Positions 1-9,926 of a stretch of 57,452 bases of DNA are shown one piece after another. The position numbers were made by a program, and so were the translations under genes. This DNA comes from Marinibacterium sp. (GTDB lineage Bacteria; Pseudomonadota; Alphaproteobacteria; Rhodobacterales; Rhodobacteraceae). The stretch is from contig JAOXSC010000108.1 in NCBI GenBank assembly GCA_025800215.1, positions 1 through 57,452 of the forward strand, given 5' to 3'. Under the pieces are notes generated by a model that worked only from the letters and a program-made list of their open reading frames with translations, did no database searches and was not told the DNA's origin. Numbering within the stretch: position 1 is the first letter of the stretch; each line of letters starts with the position of its first letter.

Positions 1-1
1 C

Positions 2-526
2 GGGCAGGTCACAAGGGACGAGGTCACCGCCTTTCGCGAGGTGTTCCAGATCGCCCGCGCCGACGAGGCAGGCGCGGCGCGTGTGTTTAACCTTGCCCGG
101 CAGGACGTGGCCGGGTTCGAGGACTACGCGACGTCGATCAAGGCGATGTTCCGGGACGATCCGCGCACGCTCGAAGATCTGATGGAGGGGCTGTTTCACA
201 TCGCCATGGCGGATGGGTTCTATCACCCCGACGAAGACCGGTTTCTGGAGCGTGTGGCCGAGATCTTCGGGCTGACGGCGGCCGATTTCCGGGGGATCCG
301 CGCACGCTTTGTGCCCGATGCCGAACCCGACCCCTATGATGTTCTGGGCGTCAGTCCCGACATGCCCAAGGACGAGATCCGCAAGGTCTGGCGCGGGCTG
401 GTGCGCGACACCCATCCCGATGTGATGCTGTCGCGGGGCGTCCCCGAAGAGGCGGTGCGCCTGGCCGAACGGCGGATGATCGCGATCAACCGCGCCTGGG
501 ATGAGATTTGCGAGGCAAAGAGATGA
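2..526 (+). CDS. DjlA-like co-chaperone, TerB plus J domain (5' partial)
   Basis: The reading frame is open to the left edge of the window, so the start is missing; a GTG at position 41 is internal. The first ~90 visible residues look like an acidic TerB/DjlA-type helical domain (IAMADGFYHPDEDRFL). The C-terminal ~65 residues form a J domain (DPYDVLGV, then DTHPDVML with the HPD tripeptide that stimulates the DnaK ATPase). The architecture matches the DjlA family, whose E. coli member is anchored by an N-terminal membrane segment; that part would lie outside the window. The stop overlaps the next start as ATGA, implying translational coupling. Confidence 0.85.
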   Translation, partial: GQVTRDEVTAFREVFQIARADEAGAARVFNLARQDVAGFEDYATSIKAMFRDDPRTLEDLMEGLFHIAMADGFYHPDEDRFLERVAEIFGLTAADFRGIRARFVPDAEPDPYDVLGVSPDMPKDEIRKVWRGLVRDTHPDVMLSRGVPEEAVRLAERRMIAINRAWDEICEAKR

Positions 527-879
527 CGGCGATCACACGTGCGGCAGGCATCTGCGTGCTGGGGTTGGGATTGGGACTGGCCTCACCTACCCCTGCTCAG
601 GAAGACGACAGTAGCCCGCTGGGCGATTTCTTTTCCGACATGCTGCGCGACATGGCCCCCCAGATCGAGGAATGGGAAGATCTGATGACGGATCTGGGCC
701 CTGCCTTGCGCGATTTCCTGATCGAAATGGGCCCCGCACTGGAAGGGATCTTTGACCGGGTGCAGGACTGGACCGATTACGAGCCGCCGCAGATGCTGCC
801 CAATGGCGACATCATCCTGCGCAAGAAAACCGACCCTGCGCCAGAACCCGAAGCCCCCGAAGGCGGGGTGGATATCTGA
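523..879 (+). CDS. Small secreted protein of unknown function, coupled to djlA-like gene
   Basis: The ATG at 523 overlaps the preceding stop by four bases (ATGA). An in-frame TTG at 508 is less likely because it would place a charged stretch before the signal sequence. The 118-residue product has a Sec signal peptide ending near SPTPAQ, then an acidic helical segment (DFFSDMLRDMAPQIEEWEDL) and a tail with MLPNGDIILRKK. I do not recognise a domain. The context suggests a periplasmic protein made together with the co-chaperone; the function is unknown. Confidence 0.8.
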   Translation: MTAITRAAGICVLGLGLGLASPTPAQEDDSSPLGDFFSDMLRDMAPQIEEWEDLMTDLGPALRDFLIEMGPALEGIFDRVQDWTDYEPPQMLPNGDIILRKKTDPAPEPEAPEGGVDI

Positions 880-882
880 CGA

Positions 883-2523
883 TCAGTCGCCTTCGAGACG
901 CACATCGGACGTGGCATTCAGCGCGTTGCACAGCGCGTTGAACCGCGATGCCGCGACCTCTCCGAACAGTGGGGCGGCTTCGTCCGACAGGATCAGCGAC
1001 AGGCGGCGCGCCTTGGCGTCCCAGTCAAGCCGCGCGGGCCGGGCGTCGTGCTTCATCCACAGCATGGCGCCAAAGCGCATGGCCTTGCCCAGCACTTCGG
1101 CCTGACGCAGCTGGCTGTCGTCGAGCAGCGCAAAAAGCTGGCCAAAGCGACTGGTGTCGCGCTTGTTCTTGTAGCGGTGCAGAAGGGCCAGGCCTAGAAA
1201 CACCCGTTCCTGATGCTTGAGCCCGCCCAGATTGGCGCGGGTGGCGGTTTCGAAACAGACCTCGGCCCGGTAATCGGGATGGGCGCGCCAGGTCACGTCG
1301 TGCAACAGGCACGCCGCCTTGATCAGGCGCCGCGTGCTCTGGGGCACATCGGCAAACAGCGGCATCACGAAATCATAAAGCACCCGGCCAAAACCGGGCA
1401 CGCGGGCATCCTTGCGTTCGGTGAAATGGCACGCTTCGATCAGCGGGTCGCGGTCGCGCAGTTCCTGGGGCATCTGTTCGTACAGCATGCCTTCGCGGAT
1501 CCCATAGCTTGACAGGGCAATGTCGGCGGGGTCGAAGACCTTGATCACCCGGCTGAGCACTTCGGTGGCCAGCGGCACCAGCGACATGCGCGTCGATGAC
1601 ACACCGGTTTTCGACCGCAGCGTGTCCAGATCGTTCTGCGCGATGAAATCAAGCGTGGCATCCACGTCTTCGACCGTCATCTGGTATTCGTGCAGCACCT
1701 GCAGCGGGTATTTGCGGCGCAGCATGTCGATGCGCGCAATCGCCCGCCAGCTGCCGCCCACCAGGAACAGCCGGTCCCTCTGGGCGCCCATCTGGGCGTG
1801 CAGATCCCGCACCACATCGCGGATGTGGCTGGCGCGGGCGCTGCGCGACAGGCCAAGCGCATCAAGCTTGAGCGGCCCCAGCGGCGACGTCACACGCCGC
1901 CCCACGGTGCCGTCGGAAATCTCGGCCAGCTCCATGGACGATCCGCCAATGTCGCAGACCAGCCCATAGGCGCCGGGCCAGCCCAGAAGAACGCCCTGGG
2001 CGGACAGGCGCGCCTCTTCCGCGCCGTCGATGATGTGGATGTTCAGCCCGGTGCGGGCCAGAACCTCGGCGCAGAATTCCGCACCGTCTTCGGCGTCGCG
2101 CACCGCAGCGGTGGCCACGGCGGTCAGCGGGGCCATGTCCATGCTGCTGGCGATGGCCTGAAAGCGGGTCAGCGCCGCCAGCGCGCGGCTGCGGCCTTCG
2201 GGGTTGAGCCGCCCGGTTTCGGCCAGGCCCGCGCCCAACCCGCACATGATCTTTTCATTGAAGAAATAGGCGGGCGAGCGCGCGGCACCGTCAAAGATCA
2301 CCAGACGGACCGAATTTGATCCGACATCCACCACACCCACCCGCGACAGGGCGCGGGCGCGGGGATCGTCAAACAGGGGCTGGCTGAACAGGGACCGGTC
2401 CTGGGACAGGTCGTGCGGGGTCTGGGACATGTGCGACTCGCTGATGGTCTGTTCCGCTTTTGCGGCGATGCGGGCCACCAGGTCAACCGGCCACCCCGCC
2501 TTATCCTTACCCGTGTCAGCCAT
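883..2523 (-). CDS. ppx: Ppx/GppA family exopolyphosphatase
   Basis: The product of about 546 residues belongs to the Ppx/GppA phosphatases, which release phosphate from polyphosphate ends or from pppGpp. The N-terminal actin-like ATPase signature [15 protein letters not shown] lies near residue 65, and a second loop, [14 protein letters not shown], near residue 190. The C-terminal half resembles the HD-like domain III ([15 protein letters not shown]). Its ATG overlaps the ppk stop by eight bases, so polyphosphate synthesis and degradation are translationally linked. The first ~55 residues are poorly conserved, so the true start could be internal, for example at MSQTPHDL. Confidence 0.92.
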   Translation of the reverse strand: MADTGKDKAGWPVDLVARIAAKAEQTISESHMSQTPHDLSQDRSLFSQPLFDDPRARALSRVGVVDVGSNSVRLVIFDGAARSPAYFFNEKIMCGLGAGLAETGRLNPEGRSRALAALTRFQAIASSMDMAPLTAVATAAVRDAEDGAEFCAEVLARTGLNIHIIDGAEEARLSAQGVLLGWPGAYGLVCDIGGSSMELAEISDGTVGRRVTSPLGPLKLDALGLSRSARASHIRDVVRDLHAQMGAQRDRLFLVGGSWRAIARIDMLRRKYPLQVLHEYQMTVEDVDATLDFIAQNDLDTLRSKTGVSSTRMSLVPLATEVLSRVIKVFDPADIALSSYGIREGMLYEQMPQELRDRDPLIEACHFTERKDARVPGFGRVLYDFVMPLFADVPQSTRRLIKAACLLHDVTWRAHPDYRAEVCFETATRANLGGLKHQERVFLGLALLHRYKNKRDTSRFGQLFALLDDSQLRQAEVLGKAMRFGAMLWMKHDARPARLDWDAKARRLSLILSDEAAPLFGEVAASRFNALCNALNATSDVRLEGD

Positions 2524-4690
2524 CGGTATGGGTCAGATGCGGTACATCCGACGCCCCCGCCGAACCGCGCCCCGAAAGCGACGGGTTTTCCATGAAGAAC
2601 CGGTGACAGTTGAATGCAAATTCCCCTTCGGGCACCGGCATGCGGTAGTGACTGCCATCGGGGCGCATGATCCAGGTCTGGGCCACATCCGCGAGGTTGG
2701 CGGCCATGATCTGGCTGACGATCTGCGCCTTGACGGTGCGGTTGTGGATTTCCACCAGCGTTTCCACCCTGCGATTGAGATTGCGCCCCATCCAGTCGGC
2801 CGACGAAATGAACACCCGTGCCTTTTTGCCGGGCAGCCCGTGCCCGTTACCGTAGCACACGATGCGCGAATGTTCGAGAAACCGGCCAACAACCGATTTC
2901 ACGCGGATATTGTCGCTGAGCCCTTTGACCCCCGGTCGCAGCCCGCAGATGCCGCGAATGATCAGCTCGATCTTCACGCCGCCCTGGCTGGCGCGATAGA
3001 GCGCGTCGATGATTTCGGGGTCGATCAGCGAATTCATCTTAGCCCAGATTTCGGCGGGCCGCCCCGCCTTGGCATGGGCAATCTCGGCGTCGATCATCTT
3101 GATCAGGTCTTTCTTCATCCGCCGGGGCGAAATCGACAGGTTTTCCAGCGCGTCGGGCTGGGCATAGCCGGACAGAAAGTTGAACACCTTGGTGGCATCG
3201 CGCCCCAGGGCCGGGTCGCAGGTGAAAAAGCTCAGATCGGTATAGATGCGGGCGGTGATCGGGTGGTAGTTGCCGGTGCCGTAATGGGTGTAGGTCACCA
3301 GATCCTTGCCTTCGCGGCGCACCACGGTCGAAATCTTGGCATGGGTCTTGAGGTCCATGAACCCATAGACCACATGCGCGCCGGCCCGTTCCAGCCTGCG
3401 CGACTGGCGGATATTGGCAGCCTCGTCAAACCGGGCCTTGAGCTCGACCAGGGCGGTGACCGATTTGCCATCTTCCGCCGCTTCGCAAAGCGCTTCGACA
3501 ATGGGCGAATTCTTGGACGTGCGATACAGCGTCTGCTTGATCGCCACCACGTTGGGATCGGCCGCCGCCTGCTGCAGGAACCGCACCACCATGTCGAAGG
3601 TTTCGTAAGGATGGTGCAGCAGCATGTCCTTTTGCCGGATCGCGGCAAACATGTCGCCGTCGTGATCCTGCACGCGTTCGGGCACGCGGGGCGTGAATTT
3701 CGGCCAGAGCAGATCGGCACGCGCATCCGTCACCAGTTCGCCCAGATCGGCCAGACCGATCATGCCGTCGACCTCGATCACCTCATCGGGGCGGGTGCCG
3801 AGCTCTTCCATGATCATGGCGATCAGCGCCTCGGGCGCGCCCGCGGTGTGGGTCATGCGCACGACCTCGCCCCGGCGGCGGCGTTTCAGGGCCACCTCGA
3901 ATTCGCGCACCAGATCTTCGGCTTCTTCTTCGACCTCAAGATCGCTGTCGCGCAGCACCCGGAACCCGAAATGCGATTTGGTGCGATAGCCCGGAAACAG
4001 CCGGTCGATATGCACCAGCAGCAGCTCTTCGAGCGGCAGAAACCGCAGCGTGCCATCCTTCGAGGGCAGGCGCGCAAAGCGGTCGATCTGGGCCGGGATC
4101 GGCAGCAGCGCCTTGAGAGGGCGCTTGTCCTTGGTTCGTTCCAGTTCCAGCGCCAGAGCAAAGCCGGTGTTGGGGATGAACGGAAACGGGTGTGCGGGAT
4201 CCACTGCCAGCGGCGACAGGACCGGGAAGACCTGGCTCAGGAACACGTCATTAAGATAGGCGATGTCCTTTTCGCTCAGGCCCGCGCGGTCAAGGATGAC
4301 GATGCCCTCGGCCTCCATCAGGGTCTTCAGTTCGACCAGCACCTGTTGCTGGCGCAGCATCAGCGCGCGGGCGTCTTCGTCGATCAGCACCAGTTGTTCG
4401 GCTGCGGTCAGCCCGTCCTGGCCGGGTGTGGTATTGCCGGTCAGGGCCAGTTCGCGCAGGCCCGCCACGCGCACGGTAAAGAATTCATCCAGGTTGTTGG
4501 CCGAAATCGACAGGAACCTCAGTCGCTCCAGCAGCGGCACGCGGGGGTTTTCAGCCTCTTCCAGAACGCGCCAGTTGAAGCCCAGCCAGCTGAGTTCGCG
4601 ATTATGGAACCGGCCCGGCCCGGTCAGATCCACATTGTCCAGCGTGATGGCGGGGGGGAAGGGGGATTTCAGAAAATCTGCCTGGGTCAT
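2516..4690 (-). CDS. ppk1: Polyphosphate kinase 1
   Basis: At 724 residues it has the normal length for PPK1, which polymerises the gamma phosphate of ATP into polyphosphate and runs in reverse. The N-terminal domain begins [19 protein letters not shown]. The HKD-like core includes [19 protein letters not shown], whose histidine is the expected autophosphorylation site, and later [15 protein letters not shown]. The start at 4690 is followed by a short unstructured leader. It lies between hdaA (upstream) and ppx (downstream, overlapping) on the same strand. Confidence 0.97.
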   Translation of the reverse strand: MTQADFLKSPFPPAITLDNVDLTGPGRFHNRELSWLGFNWRVLEEAENPRVPLLERLRFLSISANNLDEFFTVRVAGLRELALTGNTTPGQDGLTAAEQLVLIDEDARALMLRQQQVLVELKTLMEAEGIVILDRAGLSEKDIAYLNDVFLSQVFPVLSPLAVDPAHPFPFIPNTGFALALELERTKDKRPLKALLPIPAQIDRFARLPSKDGTLRFLPLEELLLVHIDRLFPGYRTKSHFGFRVLRDSDLEVEEEAEDLVREFEVALKRRRRGEVVRMTHTAGAPEALIAMIMEELGTRPDEVIEVDGMIGLADLGELVTDARADLLWPKFTPRVPERVQDHDGDMFAAIRQKDMLLHHPYETFDMVVRFLQQAAADPNVVAIKQTLYRTSKNSPIVEALCEAAEDGKSVTALVELKARFDEAANIRQSRRLERAGAHVVYGFMDLKTHAKISTVVRREGKDLVTYTHYGTGNYHPITARIYTDLSFFTCDPALGRDATKVFNFLSGYAQPDALENLSISPRRMKKDLIKMIDAEIAHAKAGRPAEIWAKMNSLIDPEIIDALYRASQGGVKIELIIRGICGLRPGVKGLSDNIRVKSVVGRFLEHSRIVCYGNGHGLPGKKARVFISSADWMGRNLNRRVETLVEIHNRTVKAQIVSQIMAANLADVAQTWIMRPDGSHYRMPVPEGEFAFNCHRFFMENPSLSGRGSAGASDVPHLTHTDG

Positions 4691-4729
4691 GCGGCCGTTG
4701 CTCGAAGGTTGTTGCGCGATGGGAAGCGG

Positions 4730-5407
4730 TCAGTCGTCACCTTCGCGCTTAAGCAGGCGGGCGGCAAGCGCCCGCGTCACGTTATGGCCCTGGCGCAGCG
4801 CTTTTTCGTCCAGCTCGGCCACCATCTGCGCCGCCGCCGCGAAGGACCGTTCCATATGCACCACCAGATAGGGGATCACATCGGGGCGGGGGCGGATCTG
4901 GCGGTCGGCAAAGAGCTTGGACAGCACCGCCGCGATCAGCGCGTCATCGGGGTTGGCCAGGGCCGCATGCGGGGTCGCGGCCATGCGGCTTTTGAGATCG
5001 GGCAGCTCCAGCGGCCAGCGCGCGGGCGGTTCCTGACCGGTGACCAACAGCGCGTGGCCTTCGGCCAGCACCAGATTGTGCAGGTGGAACATGGCCTCTT
5101 CTGCGGGGCGGTCCCCGGCGATGTCGGGCAGATCTTCGACGGCTACGGGGCCGGTGGCCAGCGCGGCAATATCGGCCTGCGGCAGATCGCGCGCGGCGAT
5201 GATGCGCGCACCGCTGGTCGCGGCCCACACATGCACCAGATGCGACTTGCCCGACCCGGTTTCCCCCGACAGCGCGAATTTGCGCGCAGGCCAGTCGCGC
5301 CAGCCGTCGATCATGGCCACCGCCACCGCATTTGACGGCGCCACAAAGAAATCCGACCGCCCAAGCGCCGGTTTCGTGGGCAGGTCAAAGCTGAGCTGAT
5401 GGCTCAT
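4730..5407 (-). CDS. hdaA: HdaA-like DnaA homologue (regulatory inactivation of DnaA)
   Basis: This 225-residue AAA+ protein resembles DnaA domain III but lacks the DNA-binding domain. It starts MSHQLSFDLP, and QLSFDLP resembles the clamp-binding motif that lets Hda/HdaA sit on the DNA polymerase sliding clamp and promote DnaA-ATP hydrolysis. Walker A is SGETGSGKSHL at about residue 45 and Walker B-like VEDLPD near 88. The frame is open further upstream to 5635 but that extension is Arg/Cys-rich and overlaps the transporter, so I place the start at 5407, one base after the upstream stop. Confidence 0.88.
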   Translation of the reverse strand: MSHQLSFDLPTKPALGRSDFFVAPSNAVAVAMIDGWRDWPARKFALSGETGSGKSHLVHVWAATSGARIIAARDLPQADIAALATGPVAVEDLPDIAGDRPAEEAMFHLHNLVLAEGHALLVTGQEPPARWPLELPDLKSRMAATPHAALANPDDALIAAVLSKLFADRQIRPRPDVIPYLVVHMERSFAAAAQMVAELDEKALRQGHNVTRALAARLLKREGDD

Positions 5408-5408
5408 G

Positions 5409-6530
5409 TCAGTCCTCGGTTCGGTCCGCAGTCGTTTCGCGGGGCTGGCTGAGGTCGGGATGCGCGGCACCCTCGAACCGGGCATGGCCGCGATACAAGA
5501 GGCTGCTCTTGTATTGCTCGGTTGCAAAGCGTGCAAGCACACCGATCGTGGCCGCCACAGGCACCGCAACCAGCATCCCCACAAAGCCGAAGAGCGCGCC
5601 AAAGACCGACAGCGCCAGCAGCAGCCACACCGCATGCAGCCCCACCGATGATCCCACCAGCTTGGGCGTCAGCACGTTGCCTTCGATGGTCTGGCCGGAA
5701 AAGAAGATCGCCGCGACAATCGCGATGGATGTCCAGTCGCCCCAAAACTGGAACAGCGCCAGCCCGATGGCCATGATCCCGCCAAAGAGCGCACCCAGAT
5801 AGGGGATGAAGGTCAAGAGCCCGGCCACCAGCCCCACGACGAGGCCGAAATTCAGCCCCACCAGCATCAGCGCCACCGCATAATAGGTGCCCAGGATCAG
5901 GCAGACGGTGCCCATGCCGCGCACAAAGGATGACAGGGTCAGGTCGATCTCGCTTGCCAGTCGGCGGATCACCTTCTGATGGTCGCGCGGCAGCAGGTCG
6001 TCGATGGCGGCGATCATCCGGTCCCAGTCGAGCAGCAGATAGACCGACACCACCGGCACGATCACCACCATCACCGCGATGTTCACCACCGACCCGATAG
6101 AGGCCAGCATCGTATTGAGCAGATCGCCCGTGTGATCCTTGAGCGTGTCGGCAACGGAATTCAGCGTCTGGCGCAGGGTTGATTCTTCGTCCAGCAGCGA
6201 TGGCGCATACTGGTTGATGAACGCCTGCAGGTCGCGCAGCAGGTCGGGCAGGGTGGCCATCAGCTCGATCGCCTGGCTGATCAGGGTGGGCAGGATCACC
6301 AGCACGCCCAGAAGCACGATCAGCAGCATCACCACGGTGATGATCGCGGTGGCCGCGACCCGGCTTAGCCCCGCGCGTTCAAGACGGTCGGCCACCGGAT
6401 CCAGGAAATAGGCCACCGCCCCGCCGATCACGAAGGGCAACAGCACATCGCCCAGAAACCACAGGGACAACCCCAGCAGCACCGCTGCAATGCCCCAGAT
6501 CCTGATCTGATTTTCTGCCGGTAGCGCCAT
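5409..6530 (-). CDS. AI-2E family (PerM-like) membrane transporter
   Basis: The 373-residue polytopic membrane protein has several hydrophobic segments and the family signatures GLLTFIPYLGALFGG and EGNVLTPKLVGSSVGLH. AI-2E/PerM proteins are putative permeases; substrates are mostly unproven. I start at MALPAENQ (6530), which has GAGGG seven bases upstream, rather than at 6572. It is the first gene of a leftward cluster with hdaA, ppk1 and ppx, separated from hdaA by one base, consistent with one transcript. Confidence 0.9.
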   Translation of the reverse strand: MALPAENQIRIWGIAAVLLGLSLWFLGDVLLPFVIGGAVAYFLDPVADRLERAGLSRVAATAIITVVMLLIVLLGVLVILPTLISQAIELMATLPDLLRDLQAFINQYAPSLLDEESTLRQTLNSVADTLKDHTGDLLNTMLASIGSVVNIAVMVVIVPVVSVYLLLDWDRMIAAIDDLLPRDHQKVIRRLASEIDLTLSSFVRGMGTVCLILGTYYAVALMLVGLNFGLVVGLVAGLLTFIPYLGALFGGIMAIGLALFQFWGDWTSIAIVAAIFFSGQTIEGNVLTPKLVGSSVGLHAVWLLLALSVFGALFGFVGMLVAVPVAATIGVLARFATEQYKSSLLYRGHARFEGAAHPDLSQPRETTADRTED

Positions 6531-6717
6531 TGTGCCCTCGTGTCGCGGTTCTGCGCCTGCATAAAGTCGCAATGTGGCGCCTGTGACAAGGGGGCTGCAT
6601 CGCGCGATCCGGCTCGGTTATCGACCTGTTCGCCTGCCCCGTTGCCTGATCCCGCGCTTTGGCATAGACCGCGCGGTGATACTGAAATCCACACGCCGCG
6701 AGCCGAAGGGGACCCCG

Positions 6718-8076
6718 ATGCGTCTGAGCCGCTATTTCCTGCCCGTTCTGAAAGAAACCCCGTCAGAAGCGCAGATCGTCAGCCACCGCCTGATGCTGCG
6801 CGCGGGCATGATCAAACAGGCCTCAGCCGGGATCTATTCCTGGCTGCCCATGGGCTTCAAGGTCCTGCGCAAGATCGAAAACACCGTGCATCAGGAACAG
6901 GCCCGTGCGGGGCATATCCCGATCCAGATGCCGATCCTGCAATCGGCCGATCTGTGGCGTGAAAGCGGGCGCTATGATGACTACGGTCAGGAAATGCTGC
7001 GCATGAAGGATCGCCATGACCGCGATCTTCTGTTCACCCCCACCGCCGAAGAGCTGATCACCGACATTTTCCGCAGCCATGTGTCCAGCTACAAGGACCT
7101 GCCGCTGACCATGTACCAGATCCAGTGGAAATTCCGCGACGAAATCCGCCCGCGCTTCGGCGTGATGCGGGGCCGCGAATTCTACATGAAGGACGGCTAT
7201 AACTTCGACCTCACGAAAGAGGACGCGCTGCACGCCTATAACCGCCATCTGGTCAGCTATCTGCGCACCTACGAGCGTCTTGGCCTGCAGGCGATCCCGA
7301 TGCGCGCCGATGGCGGGCCGATCGGGGGCGACTATACCCATGAATTCCTGGTGCTGGCCGAAACCGGCGAATCCGAGGTGTTCTATGACAGCGCCGTCAC
7401 CGATCTGACCTTTGGCGACCGTGACATCAATTATGACGACGTGGCCCAGTGTCAGGGCGTGCTGGAGGAATTCACGTCGAAATACGCGCGCACCGATGAA
7501 ACCCATGACGAAGCGCTGTTCAACGACATCCCCGAAGATCGCCGCCGCGTGGCGCGCGGGATCGAGGTGGGGCAGATCTTCTATTTCGGGACCAAGTATT
7601 CCGAAGCCATGGGCGCCACCGTACAGGGCCCCGATGGCAAATCGGTGCCGGTGCATATGGGCAGCCACGGCATCGGCGTCAGCCGCCTGATCGGCGCCAT
7701 CATCGAAGCCAGCCACGACGACAACGGCATCATCTGGCCCGAAGGGGTGACACCGTTCCATTGCGGGATCGTGAACCTCAAACAGGGGGACGAGGCCGCG
7801 GATGCCGCCTGTGACCAGCTTTACGCCGCCCTGACCGCCATCGGGCTTGAGCCGCTTTATGACGACCGCAAGGAACGCGCGGGCGGCAAGTTTGCCACCA
7901 TGGATCTGATCGGTCTGCCCTGGCGCATCACCGTGGGCCCGCGCGGGCTGAAGAACGGTGTGGTCGAGCTGACCTCGCGGCGCACGGGCGAAAGCCAGGA
8001 GCTGAGCCCCGAGGCCGCCGTGCAGAAGATCGCCGAGATCTATGCTCCGCACCAGCCGCTGGCCATGTCGGTCTGA
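6718..8076 (+). CDS. proS: Prolyl-tRNA synthetase, short alphaproteobacterial type
   Basis: At 452 residues this is the short class II ProRS form without the internal editing domain, as is usual in alphaproteobacteria; it charges tRNA-Pro. Motif 2 is [25 protein letters not shown] in outline ([10 protein letters not shown] visible near residue 145), and class II motif 3 is [16 protein letters not shown]. The start [19 protein letters not shown] is preceded by AAGGGGA. It is followed by a factor-independent terminator, which is the insertion site of a transposon. Confidence 0.97.
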   Translation: MRLSRYFLPVLKETPSEAQIVSHRLMLRAGMIKQASAGIYSWLPMGFKVLRKIENTVHQEQARAGHIPIQMPILQSADLWRESGRYDDYGQEMLRMKDRHDRDLLFTPTAEELITDIFRSHVSSYKDLPLTMYQIQWKFRDEIRPRFGVMRGREFYMKDGYNFDLTKEDALHAYNRHLVSYLRTYERLGLQAIPMRADGGPIGGDYTHEFLVLAETGESEVFYDSAVTDLTFGDRDINYDDVAQCQGVLEEFTSKYARTDETHDEALFNDIPEDRRRVARGIEVGQIFYFGTKYSEAMGATVQGPDGKSVPVHMGSHGIGVSRLIGAIIEASHDDNGIIWPEGVTPFHCGIVNLKQGDEAADAACDQLYAALTAIGLEPLYDDRKERAGGKFATMDLIGLPWRITVGPRGLKNGVVELTSRRTGESQELSPEAAVQKIAEIYAPHQPLAMSV

Positions 8077-8109
8077 CCCGACGCCCTTGGCGGGTGGCCA
8101 TCACGCACC

Positions 8110-8140
8110 GGGCGCATCTTGGGATGCGCCCGTTTTCTTT
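8110..8140 (+). terminator. proS terminator, T-tract now interrupted by an IS
   Basis: A nine-base-pair stem (GGGCGCATC / GATGCGCCC, loop TTGG) ends at 8131 and is followed by GTTTTCTTT. The T-run stops abruptly at the left end of the IS element and resumes after its right end at 9744, so the original T-tract was split by the insertion. The stem and first eight T/C bases remain, so termination may survive. Confidence 0.85.
8133..8140 (+). repeat. Target-site duplication, left copy (TTTTCTTT)
   Basis: The octamer TTTTCTTT immediately left of the IS is repeated exactly at 9744-9751 immediately right of it. Eight-base duplications are characteristic of the IS1595 family. Confidence 0.85.
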
Positions 8141-8165
8141 AGACATGTCGCTTTTTCGTGTTGGG
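8141..8165 (+). repeat. IS left terminal inverted repeat
   Basis: Reading inward it starts AGACATGTCGCT, then five T in total around a mismatched triplet, then CGTGTTGGG. It matches the right end over about 21 of 25 bases. Confidence 0.82.
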
Positions 8166-8191
8166 CAGCAATAGATCACACAATCAGTTCA

Positions 8192-8587
8192 TCAATCGCT
8201 TTCAATCCATCGCTCAAAATCCAAACGCTGGGCGCCTTCTAACTGTAGTCTTGTGAAGATGTCCTCCTCAGAACCGTCATCGGCCCCTTTGGCGTCCTGC
8301 ATGGCGCGGCGCAGGTCGTTCTTCGCCTCATTCATGCGTCCGAGTTTCATAAGAGCCACGGCCCGTTCAAGGAAAATACTTGATCTTTCATTTCGATCTC
8401 CAGGGGAAATCCACAAAGACAGGCTGATGGAGCAATATCGAAGCTTTCGCTCCGCATTCTTCCGTTCTTTGATGCAGGCTGACGCAGCCAGGCTTCCTGT
8501 CATGCCAACAAGCCAAATAGTCAAAAACAGCCCCGCAGCCAGTGATATCGCCCATCTTCGCAGTCTGGTATCGTTTTGAACAGTCAT
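8192..8587 (-). CDS. Putative IS passenger protein, membrane-anchored, TPR-like
   Basis: The 131-residue protein lies inside the IS1595-like element, 52 bases downstream of the transposase on the same strand. It has one hydrophobic segment at about residues 12-34 (WAISLAAGLFLTIWLVGM), two cysteines near 38 and 52, and a helical repeat-like stretch ERAVALMKLGRMNEAKNDL near 73-91 that resembles one TPR motif. The upstream Shine-Dalgarno is weak (GAGAG), so expression may depend on the transposase transcript. I do not recognise it. Passenger genes are known in IS1595-family elements; this one has no obvious function. Confidence 0.65.
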   Translation of the reverse strand: MTVQNDTRLRRWAISLAAGLFLTIWLVGMTGSLAASACIKERKNAERKLRYCSISLSLWISPGDRNERSSIFLERAVALMKLGRMNEAKNDLRRAMQDAKGADDGSEEDIFTRLQLEGAQRLDFERWIESD

Positions 8588-8639
8588 GACGTCAGGATGC
8601 TCTCTAACCCTAAGGGCCGCAAGGAGAATTGATCCAAAA

Positions 8640-9659
8640 CTACTTGCTTGAAAGCACTCTTCTGAAGGCTTCCTCTGAGCTTAGCCTTGAGCGCAACAGG
8701 AACCAGCGAAGATAGAGTTTCAGATATTTCGACGCTGGACCTTTGAACGGGCGCATGAATTCATCGTAGCGAGAATGAAGCGAGTTCACATTCTGAATGT
8801 GGAAGGCCTTTTCAACCACCCTCTGGCCCGGCTTGTTGCTCAGGACATGATGCACCATTCCGTTCCTTGTTGAAAAGCGTGCGTATGCCGCTGCACCGTC
8901 AGTGCAAAGGACTGCATCCGTTGCAACGACCGGACTGAGAGCAGCGTCGATGACAGGTATGCTCCTGTTTTTGATCCGTTCGAGAAACCGATGGCCAGAG
9001 CGGTCTGTGATTGTGAGAAGCGGTAGCTGCCAACGAGACAGTCCTCGTTTCATCTTCACGCGTCCGCTTTTGTAGACATACCATTGATGGCGTGGCGGGC
9101 GCGGGTATAGAGACGGATTTTGGCGATGCAAAACCCGCTCCCGTGATCCCTTGCGGCTTTCACGCTGGTGGGTTTCATCGACTTCAACGATGCCGCTGAA
9201 CTTGGTGTCAGAACCATGGCCTACAGTTTCCAAAATCAACATTCTCCATCGCCAGATAGTGTCCTTGGTTTTGCCGAGCGAAAATGCCATCTTCCGGCAG
9301 GATCGTGGCCTGTCGGAAAACATATCTCGAACGACTTCGAGAAACAGGTCATGGCGGTGGATGCCACAAATCGGAGTTCCAGTGAGACCAGTATAGGTTT
9401 TCAGACATCCGCTGCATCGGAAGCGCTGGACTCCGGTTCGGGTTTGCCCCCATTTTTGCCGTCGACAGTTCCCACAGTGTGGACATGCGCTGTCTCTCTC
9501 AGCTCGCCCCTCTATTTCGGACAAAGATGCACGTGCCCGACGGATATCCATGGTGCTCGAAAGCAAATCTTCGATCTGGTTCGCATTCAAATGCGGCAGT
9601 TGATCAAGCAGAGATCGAAACAGGTGCTGATTTACTGGTGCTGGGGTCGCTTTGGCCAT
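8640..9659 (-). CDS. IS1595-family transposase
   Basis: The product has 339 residues when started at MAKATPAP (9659), which follows a near-perfect GGAGGACAA ribosome site. An N-terminal zinc ribbon is visible (CPHCGNC ... RFRCSGC, residues ~60-85). The DDE-type catalytic core shows VEVDETH (first Asp), LCTDGAAAY (second Asp) and the HIQNVNSLHSRYDEF region with the downstream KYLKLYLRWFLLRSR that typifies the family. No frameshift or internal stop is present. It mobilises the 8141-9743 element. Confidence 0.93.
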   Translation of the reverse strand: MAKATPAPVNQHLFRSLLDQLPHLNANQIEDLLSSTMDIRRARASLSEIEGRAERDSACPHCGNCRRQKWGQTRTGVQRFRCSGCLKTYTGLTGTPICGIHRHDLFLEVVRDMFSDRPRSCRKMAFSLGKTKDTIWRWRMLILETVGHGSDTKFSGIVEVDETHQRESRKGSRERVLHRQNPSLYPRPPRHQWYVYKSGRVKMKRGLSRWQLPLLTITDRSGHRFLERIKNRSIPVIDAALSPVVATDAVLCTDGAAAYARFSTRNGMVHHVLSNKPGQRVVEKAFHIQNVNSLHSRYDEFMRPFKGPASKYLKLYLRWFLLRSRLSSEEAFRRVLSSK

Positions 9660-9718
9660 TTGTCCTCCGAGGGTTGCTCGAAAGGCCATATTGGCCGACT
9701 TTTCTCAGCGGGAAGGGC

Positions 9719-9743
9719 CCCAACACGATTTAGCGACATGGCT
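9719..9743 (-). repeat. IS right terminal inverted repeat
   Basis: On the minus strand it reads inward AGCCATGTCGCT, AAA, TCGTGTTGGG, mirroring the left end. Confidence 0.82.
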
Positions 9744-9751
9744 TTTTCTTT
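9744..9751 (+). repeat. Target-site duplication, right copy (TTTTCTTT)
   Basis: It is identical to 8133-8140. Removing the IS and one copy restores a continuous proS terminator T-tract ending GTTTTCTTTTGGG. Confidence 0.85.
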
Positions 9752-9926
9752 TGGGCCGCCTCAAGTATTCGCCCCGATTTTGCGGCGGTTCCGGCCCGTC
9801 CTTGCCGCGTCACGCGGATGGACACCCAGATCGCCCTTGACCCCCCTGCGCCAAAGACCCAGTTTGCCGCCCAACCGGTCGCGCCCCCGATGATCACGCG
9901 ATCCCCCGCCCTTGTCAGGAGCGCCC

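Larger units (their letters stand above)
8141..9743 (-). mobile_element. Complete IS1595-family insertion sequence (1603 bp)
   Basis: Boundaries come from the sequence. Inverted ends at 8141-8165 (AGACATGTCGCT...) and 9719-9743 (AGCCATGTCGCT... reading inward on the minus strand) agree over about 21 of 25 positions and share TCGTGTTGGG. An exact 8-bp duplication, TTTTCTTT, flanks the element. Inside, on the minus strand, are a transposase and a downstream ORF of unknown function. The base composition is visibly less GC-rich than the surroundings. Both ends and the transposase frame are intact, so the element may still be active. It sits in the T-tract of the proS terminator. Confidence 0.88.

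Noticed and set aside
2429..5335. Very long open frame on the plus strand opposite ppk1 and hdaA
   Set aside because: It is antisense to well-supported ppx, ppk1 and hdaA genes and has no recognisable domain; long antisense frames are expected from GC-rich codon bias.
5339..5351. Additional copy of the CCACAAAGAAG repeat inside hdaA
   Set aside because: Only about ten bases (CCACAAAGAA) match and the AGGTATTT block is absent; it is coding sequence.
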